From Alopecurus myosuroides (taxonomy: Eukaryota; Streptophyta; Magnoliopsida; Poales; Poaceae), in contig CM054060.1 in NCBI GenBank assembly GCA_028641055.1, positions 162,290,696 through 162,354,695 of the forward strand: DNA of 64,000 nt, read 5' to 3'. Within the stretch, counting starts at the first letter, position 1; each line of letters starts with the position of its first letter. Below the pieces are notes generated by a model. That model saw only the letters and a program-made list of their open reading frames with translations, had not been told where the DNA came from and did no database searches. This document shows, piece after piece, positions 35,200 to 47,244 of this stretch. The position numbers and the translations under genes are program-made.

Positions 35200-36410
35200 C
35201 TGCGGAAACCACAGCCCCAAAGGGGTCAGTACAGACAAGTACTGGCAAGCAAGACTCACAAGATACCAAAGTGTACCCGGCAACACGAAGTACAGGTGCT
35301 TTGGGTTCAACGGAAGAATAGGTGATACAAAAGTGCGGCAGCAGGCTGCTCTAACCAACTACAGAAACACGCTACAACTTCCGGCTAAAAGAGAGGGATA
35401 AGATAGCGTAACGGAACCAACTACCACCAACCTCAAACAAACCCATCCTGGATCTCGCCCCTTATCCAAAGAGGCAATCCGAGGATAACTCACACAGTTG
35501 GATTAATGATGGTTCAAGTTATTGTGTCAATAAGACTATTACTAGTCAAGTTATCATTAGTTAGGTGTAAGTTGTCTAATCCTTGTTAGCCAGCCCTATC
35601 ACCAAGTCATCCATAACCGCGGACAACACGGCTTCTCGAGAAGATTTAACCCTGCAGGGGTGCACCAATTTGGCCGTACACGTAAGAATACCCAGCCAGA
35701 TTGGAAATGCACTTCCACCAAGCGAGGCACTCAACACAACCCAACTCTTCTTCGCATCAAGCCCAAAGAACCACGTGTTGTGCGTGCGCGGCTAATCGAT
35801 CCCCCACGAAGAAAAGGGGGACCCTCATAGCACTGGAAGACAACGCCGCCCTAAATGCCGACTATAAAAGTTCCACCCTGGCCTCGGGTTCGTACCTGCA
35901 TATGCGTGCATCAAATGGAAAGCCCGAACTAAGTGTGGCGATTTGGACGAGATGCGAATCGAGTCAAATTGAGGGGGGCGCCCATACACGCTTCCCACAT
36001 GCGGTTAGCGCGCTCAACATGGATCCAGAGGACAAAGACTTTTCCTGAGTTCGACAGTAGCAGGCCTCAAAACCATACCCGGCCTCCTGCCGGTGCCTTA
36101 TCATCAAATTAGCATTACCTTAAGCATTAACAGGTTGTTGTTTAACGTCGAGCCCCAGAACATAATAAATATGGTAAAAGAAATAACGGACATCAGACTC
36201 GAGCATTAACAACCCTAAGCATGCTAGTAAGACACAGGCAACAAGCAACAGGGTTGTAGGTGTGGAGGTTAGGCAATATCAGGGTTACAGGATAACATGT
36301 GATAGGATCGGAACACAAGCAACGAATCTTAAGGCTAGCAGAATAAACAACGGAAAGTATCGATATCCAGTGTGGAAAGGACACCATGGTTCATGTGAGT
36401 GAATACTTGC

Positions 36411-36488
36411 CTGCAAACTCAGCAGCCTGGTACTGAGCTAACTCCTCAGAAGTAGTGTCGTAAACCTCGTATGTCTCAACGTCGTCGT
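36411..36488 (-). CDS. Putative penultimate exon of LTR-resident gene in S2
   Basis: Acceptor …cttctcggatag then 78 bases coding DDVETYEVYDTTSEELAQY and QAAEFA; the exon ends TTTGCAG before a GC donor (gcaagtat). Phase 1 at both ends (2 + 25x3 + 1). It joins the terminal exon in frame across a 1211-bp intron, almost the same length as in S1 (1214 bp). Confidence 0.48.
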
Positions 36489-37549
36489 CTATCCGAGAAG
36501 AAGCAAACAAACAACACAGAGAGACAAACAATAAATAACATGGCATAATGCACAATCATGGGATGATGCATGGCAATTTAATTGATGCATCAAAATAAGC
36601 TAGGTGACATGGTAACATAATTAAATGGACCTATATGCAATTTGGATTGCATATGGAAAGCCCATGAATTTAAGGTTGGATTAAATGATCTACAACTAAC
36701 CATCATATGAAAGTGGATTAGCATGATGCATGGATGAGGAAAACAATGAGAAAACAACAATAGCTTTAACTTGAAAAGGGGTTTACCAAGTTTTGGAATT
36801 TTATTTATTAAGTTAGGAAATTTTGGTTTCTTAAAGGAGTTACACAAGCATTTGTTGTTTTCACCCATTTTAATTGTCCAAAATAGATAGCAAAGTTCAT
36901 AATTGGAAAGAACACAAAAAAATTGGTGGAATACATGTTTCATTTGTTGAAAAAGGAATTAGTATGAATTACTTATGAATTAAACAAGTTTGAACAAGAT
37001 TTAAAAGGATTTAATTCAAGTATGAATTTATTTGAATTTTTTTATTTGTTCAAAACATTAAATAAAATTCATATTTGGAAAGTTTATACTTTTCTGGTTT
37101 GAAAACATATTTTGCATGTTGAAAAACAAATTAATTTGACCAAGTTATGAAATTAGCAATTTTAAATGATTTAAACAAGGTTTAAATTATTTACCCAATT
37201 TTAATTATTCAAAACAGGAAATAAAGTTTATATTTGGAAAGGTGGTTCAATTTGGCATGGAAAACATATTTTATATGTGGCATTTAAATTAAATTTGAAT
37301 TAGTTATGAATTTAACCAAATTTGAAATGAGTTGTTTGAATTTGAAATTTGAAAACATTTGAAATGTTCAAAACAGGAAAAAAATGATTTAAACAGGTGG
37401 AGAATTAAATTTGGTTCAGAATACATATTTTATTTATATTATTTGGATTTGAAATTCAAAAGTTATTTGTATTTTGAAACCAGGGACTATTCTGTAAATA
37501 AAACAGGGACTTAAACTAAAAAGAAAAAGGGCCCAGATTATTTACACCT

Positions 37550-38460
37550 CGCAGTGCCTAGCCGGGGCCGCTGACAGCGGGCCCTAGGCCACGGCGGCAG
37601 TGTGTGTGTGCGCGTGGATGCACGCGTCGCTGACAGGCAGGCCCCACCTGTCAGCGCGCGGTGCAAAAGTGTGGGATTAATCCCGCGGGGGGCAGGGATC
37701 GAACCCGCAACCTAGGCGTGTGCGTGCAGTGCTGTTGCCACTGCGCTGCTGAACGGATCGTGACAGAGAGGGAGACCGCGGGGGGTTGAGCTTCCGTTAA
37801 CAGAACGGAATAAAAATTCAGTTAACTGAATCTCTGACGGAAGCGGACGGCAGCCGGCGGTGATCGTCGCTGCGGTGCAGCTGCTCGCGTGCGTGGACAG
37901 GTGAGGGGTGGCCGTGCGTCTCGCGGGTGGCATAGGGGAAAAGAGAGAGGGAAAGAAGAGGTGGCGCTCACCGGGAGGGGCCGAAGGAGAAGGCGATCGT
38001 GCGCGGTGAGGAGGTGGCCGGCGGCGACAGAGAGCTGGACGGCGGCGGCGCTGCAGCAGCTCCCTGGTCCCGTGGCGGTGTCGAGGATGAAGAGGAAGTC
38101 GCGGGGACTCGATTCCCGTGGCTAACCTGGCAGGGAGGCGTCCATGGCGTCGATGATCACCGGAAATTCAGTGCGGTGGCGGTGGTGTTCAGAGGTGGAG
38201 GTGGTGCAGAGACAGAACAGCGGGAGAGAGAGAGGAAAAACGACGGCGGCGAGAGGGAGAAAGGAGGGAGGAGAGCTAGGGCAGGAGGGGGAGCTCGGGG
38301 CTAGGGTTATAAGGAGGAGAGGGAGGTGCTCGATGCCGTTCCTCCCCTCTGTAGCTCGACGTGGACAGGCGCATCGCGCGCCGTACAGAGGTAAGAGACG
38401 AGGTGGTACCAGGCCGTGGCTGGTGGGCTGGGCTCAGCCCACTGGCCTGCCTCTCCCCTC
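37550..38460 (-). promoter_or_regulatory. S2 promoter island and leader
   Basis: A GC-rich island in an AT-rich LTR. On the minus strand CTTATAACCCTAG near 38305-38318 is TATA-like and a donor CCCG|GTGAGC lies near 37970. GC-driven open frames occur on both strands; no protein is called. Confidence 0.45.
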
Positions 38461-38930
38461 TGCGTTTTTTTTTTTTTTCTGCTTTTTTTTGCTGCAAAGA
38501 AAAAGGGAAGAAAAAGGGTAGTTTTAGGGTTAGAAAAATTTAGGAAAAATTTGTATAGGTTATTTATTGTAACAGCAACATTGTGTAACTTTTGTTTTTC
38601 AAAAATTTGAAATTAGTTGCTGTTTGGAAATTTAATTGAATTTGAGTGAATTTTTGGTATTAATTGATTAAATGAAAGGAACAATTTAAAAGTTTTTAAT
38701 TTCAAGTTTAATGGTAACAAATGATTGCATTGTTTTGTAATTTTAATTTGAAACATTGTAACAGAACAAGTATGAAACAAGAATTTGAAAATTGGTTTGA
38801 AATTCATATGGAAAACAAGGAAAAACAAATGGAAAACAAATGCAAAACTTAAGATGCCATGATGAAAAACATAAATTAACAAAAAGCAAACATTCTAAAG
38901 GAGTTTTCATACATGGGATGTTACAATTAT

Positions 38931-40491
38931 TATCATCAAAAGTAATGGGACCATTATCTCCCACATCTCTAAAAAATTCAGCACTTTTATCAGAAGGAAT
39001 TTCAGCAATTTGAGGCACTTTAGCACGTTTCACCGAAGGGGTGGAGTCTTTGTTAACACCAACTACTTTAACATTGATAGTAGGAGATTTACTAGCACTT
39101 GGAGCTTCAGATTTACTAGTGGTGGTTATAGTACAAACTCTAGCAATATTATTCTTTCTAGCCAATTCATCTTCTCTTTCCCACCTAGCACGTAATTCAG
39201 CCATCAACCTAACATTATTATCAATTCAAACTTGGATGGAATTCAAAGTTTTACTTTCTTTAACATCATGTGGCAAAACCTTCAGTTTTAGAAAATCAAC
39301 ATAAATAGCTAGGCTATCTACTTTAGAGGCAAGAACATCTATTTTACCAAGCTTTTCCTCAACAGATTTATTAAAAGCAGTTTGTGTGCTAATAAATTCT
39401 CTAAGAATGTTTTCAAGATCAGAGGTAAAGCTTTTATTTCTATTGTAGGAATTGCGGTAAGAACTAACATAACCATTATTAGGAGGATAGGGCTTATAAT
39501 TGTTTCCACCAAAATTATTTCTATAAGCATTGTTGTTAAAATTATTATTTCTAATAAAGTTCACATCAACATGCTGTTCTTGAGCAACCAAAGAGGCTAA
39601 AGGAACATTAATTGGATCAACTTGAGCTTTACCATTAACAAGCATAGACATAATAGCATCAAGACTTTCACTCAAAGCGGAGGTTTCCTCAACAGAATTT
39701 ACCTTCTTACCTTGTGGAGCTCTCTCAGTGTGCCACTCTGAACAATTTATCATCGTATCATCAAGAAGCTTTGTTGCATTGCCCAAGGTGATGGACATAA
39801 AATTACCTCCAGCAGCTGAATCCAATAGGTTCCTTGAGGAGAAATTCAGTCCTGCATAAAAGGTTTGTATAATCATCCAAGTAGTAAGTCCATGAGTGGG
39901 ACAATCCTTCACCATTGTTTTCATTCTTTCCCAAGCTTTAGCAACATGTTCATTATCAAAAAAATTAATATTCATTATGTCACTTCTCAGAGATATAATC
40001 TTAGCAGGAGGATAATATTTTCCAATGAAAGCATCTTTACACTTAGTCCATGAATCAATACTATTTCTAGGAAAAGATAGTAACCATTCTTTAGCTCTTC
40101 CACATCTTTATATTTTTGCATCTCACATAGTTCAACAAAATTATTAAGGTGAGCAGCAGCATCATCAGTACTAACACCAGAAAACTGCTCTTTCATAACA
40201 AGATTTAATAAAGTAGGTTTAATTTCATAGAAAGCAGCAGTAGGAGCAGGTGGAGCAATGTGTGCAAATAAAATCATTGTTGTTTGTGCTAGTGAAGTCA
40301 CACAACTTAGTATTCTCAAAGGAACTCATTTTAGCAAAATAAAAGCAAGCAAATAAATAACGTATATAAAGTAAACTATTTTTTTGTGTTTTCGATAAAG
40401 AGAAGCAAAACAAGATAAAAATAGAAAAAAGCCAATAAACAAAATAAAGAGGTTGAGAGTGAGACACTCCCCTTGCCAGAAGACTTCTTCC
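38931..40491 (-). mobile_element. A1 5' internal region (leader and gag part)
   Basis: Holds the A1 gag described above and a leader of about 160 bases between primer site and gag ATG (40329). The leader resembles that of A2 (32301-32465), including agtgtctcactctcaacc. Confidence 0.75.
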
Positions 40492-40509
40492 TCCCCGACA
40501 ACGGCGCCA
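40492..40509 (-). other. Primer-binding site of A1
   Basis: On the minus strand TGGCGCCGTTGTCGGGGA, 10 bases from the LTR end. Complementary to the tRNA-Asp 3' end with one change. Confidence 0.88.
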
Positions 40510-40519
40510 GAAATTTCCT

Positions 40520-42091
40520 TGATGATACGTGTTGGGAACCCCAAGAGGAGGGTGTGATGAGTGTAGCGGTAGGAATTTTCCCCAGTTAAGAACCAAGGTT
40601 ATCAATCAAGTAGGAGGAAGAGGATCTTTGGGAGGTTGATGCCACTGACGGTGGTAATGGCGCTTCACCGGTGTCAGCAACATGCGGAACCTGCACACAA
40701 CACAACCAAAATACTTTGTCCCAACGGTACAGTGAGGTCGTCAATCTCACCGGTCTTGCTGAAAACAAAGATTAGATGTATAGTGTGGAAAATAGTGTAT
40801 GCTTGCAGTAAGTAAAGAAAGCGGGAAATTGTAGTGGTTTGTTTAACAGTGTAAGAAAATGGACCGGGGTTCATAGGTTCACTAGTTGTGTCTCTCCATA
40901 AAAGATAGCATGATGGATAAACAAATTACAGCTGGGCAATTGAGAAATAAAGGTTGCACCGTAGTGCACATTCATGACATGATGACTGCTATGATATTTA
41001 GTGTGGGCATTATAACAATATACATAGACCGTAATCCAACTGCATCTATGAGTAATAATCCACCCTCGGGTTATCATTTGAACCCCCTTAGGTATTAAGT
41101 TGCAAGCAACAGATAACTTCATTAAACAAAGTGTGCAATGTAAGCAATGATTGTACACGCGGGCACTCACACCGCTGTTTTCTCCCTAGTGGCAACAACA
41201 CATCCTCCCCCGTCACGTTTCTGTCACTCGAGCACAGGCGAAAAGGAGGCATGAACCCACTATCGAGTATAAATACTCCCTCTTGAGTCACTAGAAACTA
41301 CTTGGCCAGGGCAACCACTAGCAATGGAAAACAAGCAAGATCACAAATAGCATATGCAATAAAGACTATAATCAACTTGGCATAAGTTCAATATTCATCG
41401 GATCCTAGCAAACACAGCACATAGAATTACATAAGATCAATCTCGATCATGTTAGGCAGCTCACGAGATCTAAACATGGAGGCATATGACGAGGAGACAG
41501 CCATCTAGCTACTTCTATGGACCCATAGTCCAAGGATGAACTACTCACGCATCACTCCGGAGGCAGGAATGGTGATGTAGAGGCCTCCGGTGATGATTTC
41601 CTCTCCGGCAGGGTGCCGGAGACAACTTCAGAACCCCCCTGATCTAGGGTTGACGATGACGCGGCTGCGGAACTTTTCGGGGATATTTGATCAGGTGCCT
41701 AGGGTTTTCCATCCAGGGGGAAAAATAGGCGAAAGGGCAGAGGCGGTGGAGCCCTGGGGGGCCCACACCACCAGGTGGTGCGGCCAAGGGGGGCGCGCCA
41801 CCCCATGGTGTTCCCCCTAGGTTCCCGTCTTCGACTCCTGTTCGGTCTTCTGGATACTTCCAGGAAAATAGGCACTTCGGGCTTTGTGGGGTCCAATTCC
41901 GAGAATATTTCTAGAACAACGTTTCTCAAATAAAAAACAGCAGAAAACAAGGAACTGGCACTTGGCATCTTGTTAATAGGTTAGTCCCGGAAAACGTGTA
42001 AAAATGCTATAAAGAAGGGAGAAAACATGTAGCAATTGGCATAATATTATCATGGAGCATCGGAAATTATAGATACGTTAGAGACGTATCA
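40520..42091 (-). repeat. 5' LTR of A1
   Basis: 1572 bp; on the plus strand TGATGATACGTGTTGGGAAC to GAGACGTATCA. Matches the split 3' LTR. Followed by gctgc (TSD, one mismatch) and the A0 LTR. Confidence 0.9.
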
Positions 42092-42839
42092 GCTGCCTAA
42101 CATGATCGAGATTGTTCTTATGTAATCCTGTGTGCTGTGTTTGCCGGTATCCGATGAATATTGAACTTATGCCAAGTTGATTATAGTCTTTATTGCATAT
42201 GTTATTTGTGATCTTGCATGCTTTCCGTTTCTAGTGGTTGCTCTGGCCAAGTAGTTGCTAGTGACTCCAAGAGGGTGTATTTATGCTCGATAGTTTGGTT
42301 AATGCTTCCTTTTCGCCTGTGCTCGACTGACAGAAACATGATGGGGGAGGATGTGATGTTTCCACTAGGGAGAAAACAACGATGTGAGTGCCCGCGTGTA
42401 CAATCATTGCTTACATTACACACTTTGTTTAATGCAGTTATCTGTTGCTTGCAACTTAATACCTAAGGGGGTTCGGATGATAACCTGAGGGTGGATTATT
42501 AGTCATAGATGCAGTTGGATTACGGTCTATGTATATTATTGTAATGCCCGCACTAAATATCATAGTAGTCATCATGTCATGAATGTGCACTACGGTGCAA
42601 CCTTTATTTGTCAATTGCCTAGCTGGAATTTGTTCACCCAACATGCTATCTTTTATGGAGAGACACCACTAGTGAACCTATGAACCCCGATCCATTTTCT
42701 TACACTGTTAAACAGATCACTACAATACCCTGCTTTCTTTATTTACTGCAAGCCTACACTATTTCCACACTATACGTCTAATCTTTGTTTTCAGCAAGAC
42801 TGGTGAGATTGACAACCTCACTGTACCGTTGGGACAAAG
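42092..42839 (+). repeat. A0 LTR, middle piece
   Basis: Continues the plus-strand LTR after A1. Its reverse complement matches 3100-3860 and 40740-41460. Cut at 42839 by L, whose TSD caaag is 42835-42839. Confidence 0.87.
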
Positions 42840-44089
42840 TGTCACATCCCAATTTTGGAATACCTGTTAACACAGTTGTTTTGCTAATTTCTTGACAATT
42901 AAACTTTGATTGTGACAATTAAACTTTGATTGTATTTGTTTGAGTGCAACTAAACAAACTAATTATATAAACTTACATGGCTAAGAAATTGAAAACAAAA
43001 TATTCAACATATTGTTCCAATGACTTTGACAATATTTTCTAAAGTAAATATTGATCAAAGAGTGTTCCAAAAACATCTTAGGAATCTCAGACTTGTTGAA
43101 TATAATTCCAAGACCTAAATTAATGAAGAGGAAACACTTAATAAAATTTCCATAAAGAAATATCAGAAAAAGGAGGCATTCTTAAATGCTTCACCAAAAT
43201 ATTATCAAATGTTTTTCCAACCTTGCAAACTTAAAAACAAAAGTATTGGAGAGCATTGACTTGCTATCTCTAGTCATATAAATATTTTGGCAAAACATTA
43301 TTAAAGAAAAGCCAAATGCCTTATTAAATAGAAATTCCAATATTTCTAGAAACAGAAAACTAAAACAAGTTACTTCTGGAAACTTTAATCAAATGATCTG
43401 AAATTCATACCATTGCTTCCTTATATCAAATAAGGAACACACACAAGAGGAGACCAAAAATTGAATCCATTAGAGTCCTGAAAACATGGTTTTTCTCCAC
43501 AGCAACATTTGGGATTTTGAACAAGTTTGTTCTACAAACTTTTTCTAAATGCCATGAAATAAATACCACATGCTCTATAGCATAAATAAGGATGAAAACC
43601 AAAAGGGCACAAGGTTTTGAATAATTGAAGTTGCCAAAAATCCCTGTTTTCTTGACAGCACCTTTTTGAAATTTGAACAAGTTTGTTCTATGAAGTAACT
43701 CTAAATGACTTGAATTTTATACCACCTAAGGAACACATCAAATAAGGAATGTGTGCCAAAAATTATAATTTTTGGAAGCTCCCAAGTAGGTTAATAAATT
43801 CAATGTCCATTTATGTCAGAATTCAAATTTGAACAACTTTGCATTATGAAGTTTATCTAATTGAGCCAATTTTCACATATGTTGTACATCTTAACTAATA
43901 AGAATTTTGGGCAAAAGGGTTTCAATTTTTGACTTTGTTTGATTAGGGAAAACATCAATTTTCAGTGAAGGCAGGGACCTGTTTGTAAAATCGCAGGGAC
44001 CTAATTTAAATCCGAGTCATCTTCAACCTCTAGCTCTCTGTAGAAAACAGGAACCCTACTCCATTGCTTCGATTCGAAGCTAACTTGAG

Positions 44090-44426
44090 GATATAAGGGG
44101 CCCCCCATGTGGTCTGTCTCCCCAGGCCCCCCCTCTATCTCCCCCCCCCCTCGAGCCCTCCTCTCTCTCTCTATTTCTTTGCAACCCGAAACCCTAGCTC
44201 GAGCTCCACTTCGATTCGGCCAAATGGGTGCACGCCGCCGGCAGCCGTTGAGCTCTAACTCTCCGCCTTGTCGCGCTGACCCTCCCTGCAGAAGGAATCG
44301 GGCCGGAAGGGCTCGAGGTCGCCGCGCCGTCCGTTTTCTTCCACGGCTCCGGGAGCGCTCCGGCGAGCTATTGCCGCCGCTCCGAGTCCTCTCCGACCTC
44401 ACCAAGCCCTCCAGCGCGTTCGTGGT
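44090..44426 (+). promoter_or_regulatory. L LTR promoter and GC-rich first exon with donor
   Basis: The TATA-like box (44091-44097) is followed by a pyrimidine-rich leader with AACCCTAGC, an ATG at 44224, and a frame that stays open for about 66 codons (MGARRRQPLSSNSPPCR...) to a strong donor GTG|GTAAGC near 44424. The basic, low-complexity peptide is not similar to anything I know and is not shared with S1 or S2, so its coding status is doubtful. The same block is at 54025-54361 in the 3' LTR. Confidence 0.42.
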
Positions 44427-47161
44427 AAGCAGGGGAGTCCCCCCGACCCATTTCCCCTCTCCCTCTCCCTCTGAATCGTTGTCGCGTCGTGGTCGTTGTC
44501 CGGCCACCGTGCGCCACCGTCGCCGCCGCTCTCCGGCGACTTCCCAGGAAACGAGGCCGCGCTCGCTGGGTTGCCCGCGTCGAGAGCAACGCGTAGATGC
44601 GTTTGTTTCGCAAAATGGTGAACGGATTAGCCCGTTAGGACCTCGCCGGAGACCCCTCCCGCCGGCGGATGACGCGTGCTGGCGTCATGGTCACGTTGAC
44701 CCGCGCGCTGTACGGTCAAACCCGCCCGTGGGGCCTCGTTGCGCTTGCGTGGCTGCCCGCGTGGCAGATGGCCCGCGAGTCAGCGTCTAAGTCTAGATCT
44801 GCCCACGGTGGGAATCGATCTGACCGGCCCAGTAGGTGGATCTAGCCCAACAATGTTCTTTTTCCTTTTCATTTTTCACAGAAACATCTATGTTTACTTT
44901 TGGACCAAAAAGGCAACCTAAAAGATGTTTTTGAGCAAGACAAAATTCACAGTGCTAGATAAACTAAATCTAAACCACCTCAACTTTGTAGATCTACTTT
45001 TGGATGAATAGATTTGAAATGAAAAATGTTTTGGCAACAGGTACCAGAAACACCAAAATGAGCACCATTTTTATTTTACAACTCTAAATGAAGTGAGGCC
45101 AATTGCATTGGAAAGCCCTTGAAATTTCCTAACTGATGAAGTTAACCTTGCTTCCAAATTCATTGTATTTTTGAAATGGCATGCAATTTGGTAAAACACC
45201 AGTGAGCACTTTGGTGATTTTTATAAATTAATTAAAGATGAATTTTGATACAAAACAAATTGGATGGTCTTGTATATGTTTAGGACTATCTAAACCTAGA
45301 AGGGTTAAATTTTTAGAGCATCCTATAAAATTTGGTGGACAGATCTTTGTTTTGCTTGTTTCTGCCATTTTGGCATTTTAAGTAATTAATTTGTGTTATG
45401 ATATTTTTGTGTTGCAATATTATTTTCTAGCATGTATAAGTTGTGTGAACTTGTTTTATAAGGTTTACTTAGCTATTTTAGCATGTTAGATTGTGTGTAC
45501 TTGAGTGGAGAAGAAATAGGATTTATATTAGTAGCATATGTTTATTCTCTAGTTTAATACTTGTATATAATTTTGAGTGATAAAATTATGTGCAAACACT
45601 TGGGTTTGTTGATTGGATCCAGTACCATATTGGTACTGAATTTGTGTTAGTATCACCTCTACTAGCTTGCTTTTGAATTGGTAGAAAAGCATGAGTAGTT
45701 TAATCATTACTATGAAAATGTTTTGGAAAAATTCCCTCATGTGTGGAATTTTTGGCATTAATATTTGTGGTTGCATAGCCACATATTTTTGTGTTATCTT
45801 CATAGGACCAGTAGCATTTTGATTATGTTATTATGAGTACTTGACCCCTAGAGTTCTCACTTGTGTGAAAACAATAGCATGAGTAGCATTACATTGCTTA
45901 TTTTTGCATCCTAGTATTTTCTACTAGTATGGTTAATGCACTAGATGCTAGTTTAGTATTTTGCTAATTTTTGTCAAGTGTGACCAGAGGCATTGGACCT
46001 CTTAATGCTTTGTTATGCTAGTGGAACACCCACTGGTTTCATTGCATTTTTGGTGGAAACATTATTTCCCCAAACTAGATGTATTTCTTTTATATAGTTC
46101 TATAACTAATGAGTGCCTAATATGTTTGCTTTGGGAATTTTTGTGCTAAACAAAAATGGGTATGCTTCTGTTTGTAAGTGGTTATAATCATGTGTGGCTT
46201 GCTAGGAAAAATCCATCTTTGGATTGTTGTTTGATTCCTCTAGTAATGCCCTTTTTATTACTACTAGTATGTAGGAGTTGCCCTGCAAATTGATGCCTTG
46301 TTTTATCAAATGGGATATTTTTGTTATAGCAAGTATATATATTTTTCACTACTGTTTTTATGACATGGACCCTCTGGTTGTATTTAAATTACTTGATTGA
46401 AATGCATCCATTGATTCTTCATGTTTGAGTAGTACTAGATTCCTTAGCAGTTTTTGTGTTGACTTGTTTTTCCTGCCAACTTGTGTTTGGTAGAAAATTG
46501 TGTATCCTTGCATGAGGACATGTTTTCATTCCCATTATGATAACATGGTTCCTTGTTTGCATTTTAGTATTTTACATGTTATGCATGTTTGCATAGCAAA
46601 CTTTTAGTAGAAACATGTCAATAGGATTCCTTCTTTTTAGTCATTGTTTCTGTTGTTCTCACTATGAGAAATTGTGTGTTTTATGATGAGTTTATTACCT
46701 TGTTACACTTTTGTAGGCTCACTGATTTGTAAAAGTAACTTTTGCAAATCATGTGTCTTATTTATTCTTGAGGTGAATTTAGACTCAGTAGAATGGCTAC
46801 CTTTTTTCTTTTTGTGGTGTGGTTGATAGACCCATTGCCATGCTTATTTTTGTGCATGTTTTATACACTTTTAGTAGTCTCACCCTTGTGAAACTAAGTG
46901 TATTTTGGGTTTATTAATATCTTGGTATGAGAGTGGCACACCCACTGAATCCATGATATTAAGGTTGTGAGATACGTTCCTCCAACCTTGAGCTGTCTTG
47001 TTAAATGGCATTTCTGCCAAATAGTTTTGTTTGATTGTTTGCCTAAGTTAATAATTGTGTGATTGGTTATTATTAGATTACCTTGCTGTATGTATTGTTA
47101 CATATGGTTGCTTGCCTTGATTGGTTCTTATGTGTGTCCTTTATTCCTTTTACGGCGTTAG

Positions 47162-47244
47162 AAAAACGAAGAGGAAGGAAGTGTCGGGAAGCTCTGTTTC
47201 AAGTTCCAGTCACTCCAACAACCAGGGACACAAAGAGATACCAG
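47162..47244 (+). pseudogene. Penultimate exon-like block in the L 5' LTR
   Basis: Acceptor …acggcgttag and GC donor CAG|GCAAGC as in S1. Aligned with S1 (AAAACGAcGAGGA...GTCGGGA) it has an extra A and other length changes, so the frame does not match the S1 frame. Probably decayed coding sequence. Copy in the 3' LTR at 57098-57180. Confidence 0.4.

Larger units (their letters stand above)
34665..38925 (-). mobile_element. Solo LTR S2 of the giant-LTR group
   Basis: 4261 bp with perfect TSD attat (34660-34664, 38926-38930). On the minus strand it begins TGTAACATCCCATGTATG and ends GGGTGCGACA. It is more diverged from L than S1 is, but has the same layout: AT-rich start, GC-rich promoter island (37550-38460), AT-rich intron-like DNA, then two exon-like blocks near the end. 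It is inserted in the gag-protease frame of A1, which reads on correctly if S2 and one attat are removed. Confidence 0.88.
28796..40329 (-). pseudogene. gag-protease gene of element A1 (split by S2 and A2)
   Basis: The frame starts ATG at 40329 (MSSFENTKLCDFTS...). Gag lies in 40329-38931 and includes HLNNFVELCEMQKYKDVEEL (about 40150), AKAWERMKTMVKDCPTHGL and an asparagine-rich stretch (NNNFNNNAYRNNFGGNNYK). It reads through the S2 site (one attat removed) into protease, 34664-34144, with CDLGASISVMP as active site and VLGRPFLRTVGAVIDM. It then passes a G-run frameshift (34150-34156), is cut by A2, and ends after ...SSPENTAVALYA at TAG 28796-28798. Further frameshifts lie near 40280 and 40105. 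There is no RT: protease leads straight to the tail, so loss of pol is a design feature of this subfamily and not damage to this copy (inference). Confidence 0.8.
2918..42091 (-). mobile_element. Non-autonomous Athila-like element A1 (host of B, A2 and S2)
   Basis: This is a complete minus-strand LTR element. It has a 3' LTR (2918-3984 plus 25593-26102), a polypurine tract, a 3' non-coding region, a gag-protease reading frame, a primer site (40492-40509) and a 5' LTR (40520-42091). Its flanks are gttgc at 2913-2917 and gctgc at 42092-42096, a TSD with one mismatch. Without insertions it is about 8.1 kb. There is no reverse transcriptase, RNase H or integrase: the frame ends just after protease in an ordinary TAG. 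It would need enzymes in trans from a relative with a complete pol. Confidence 0.85.

Noticed and set aside
38470..38500. Poly-T tract as a possible SINE or LINE tail
   Set aside because: No target-site duplication or element body adjoins it; it lies inside S2 between its GC island and AT-rich start.
44107..44790. 227-codon ORF in the L LTR (and 54115-54726)
   Set aside because: The sequence is GC-rich and open on both strands (44507-44001 too). It runs past a strong splice donor, and the frame changes with a poly-C length difference between the two LTRs.
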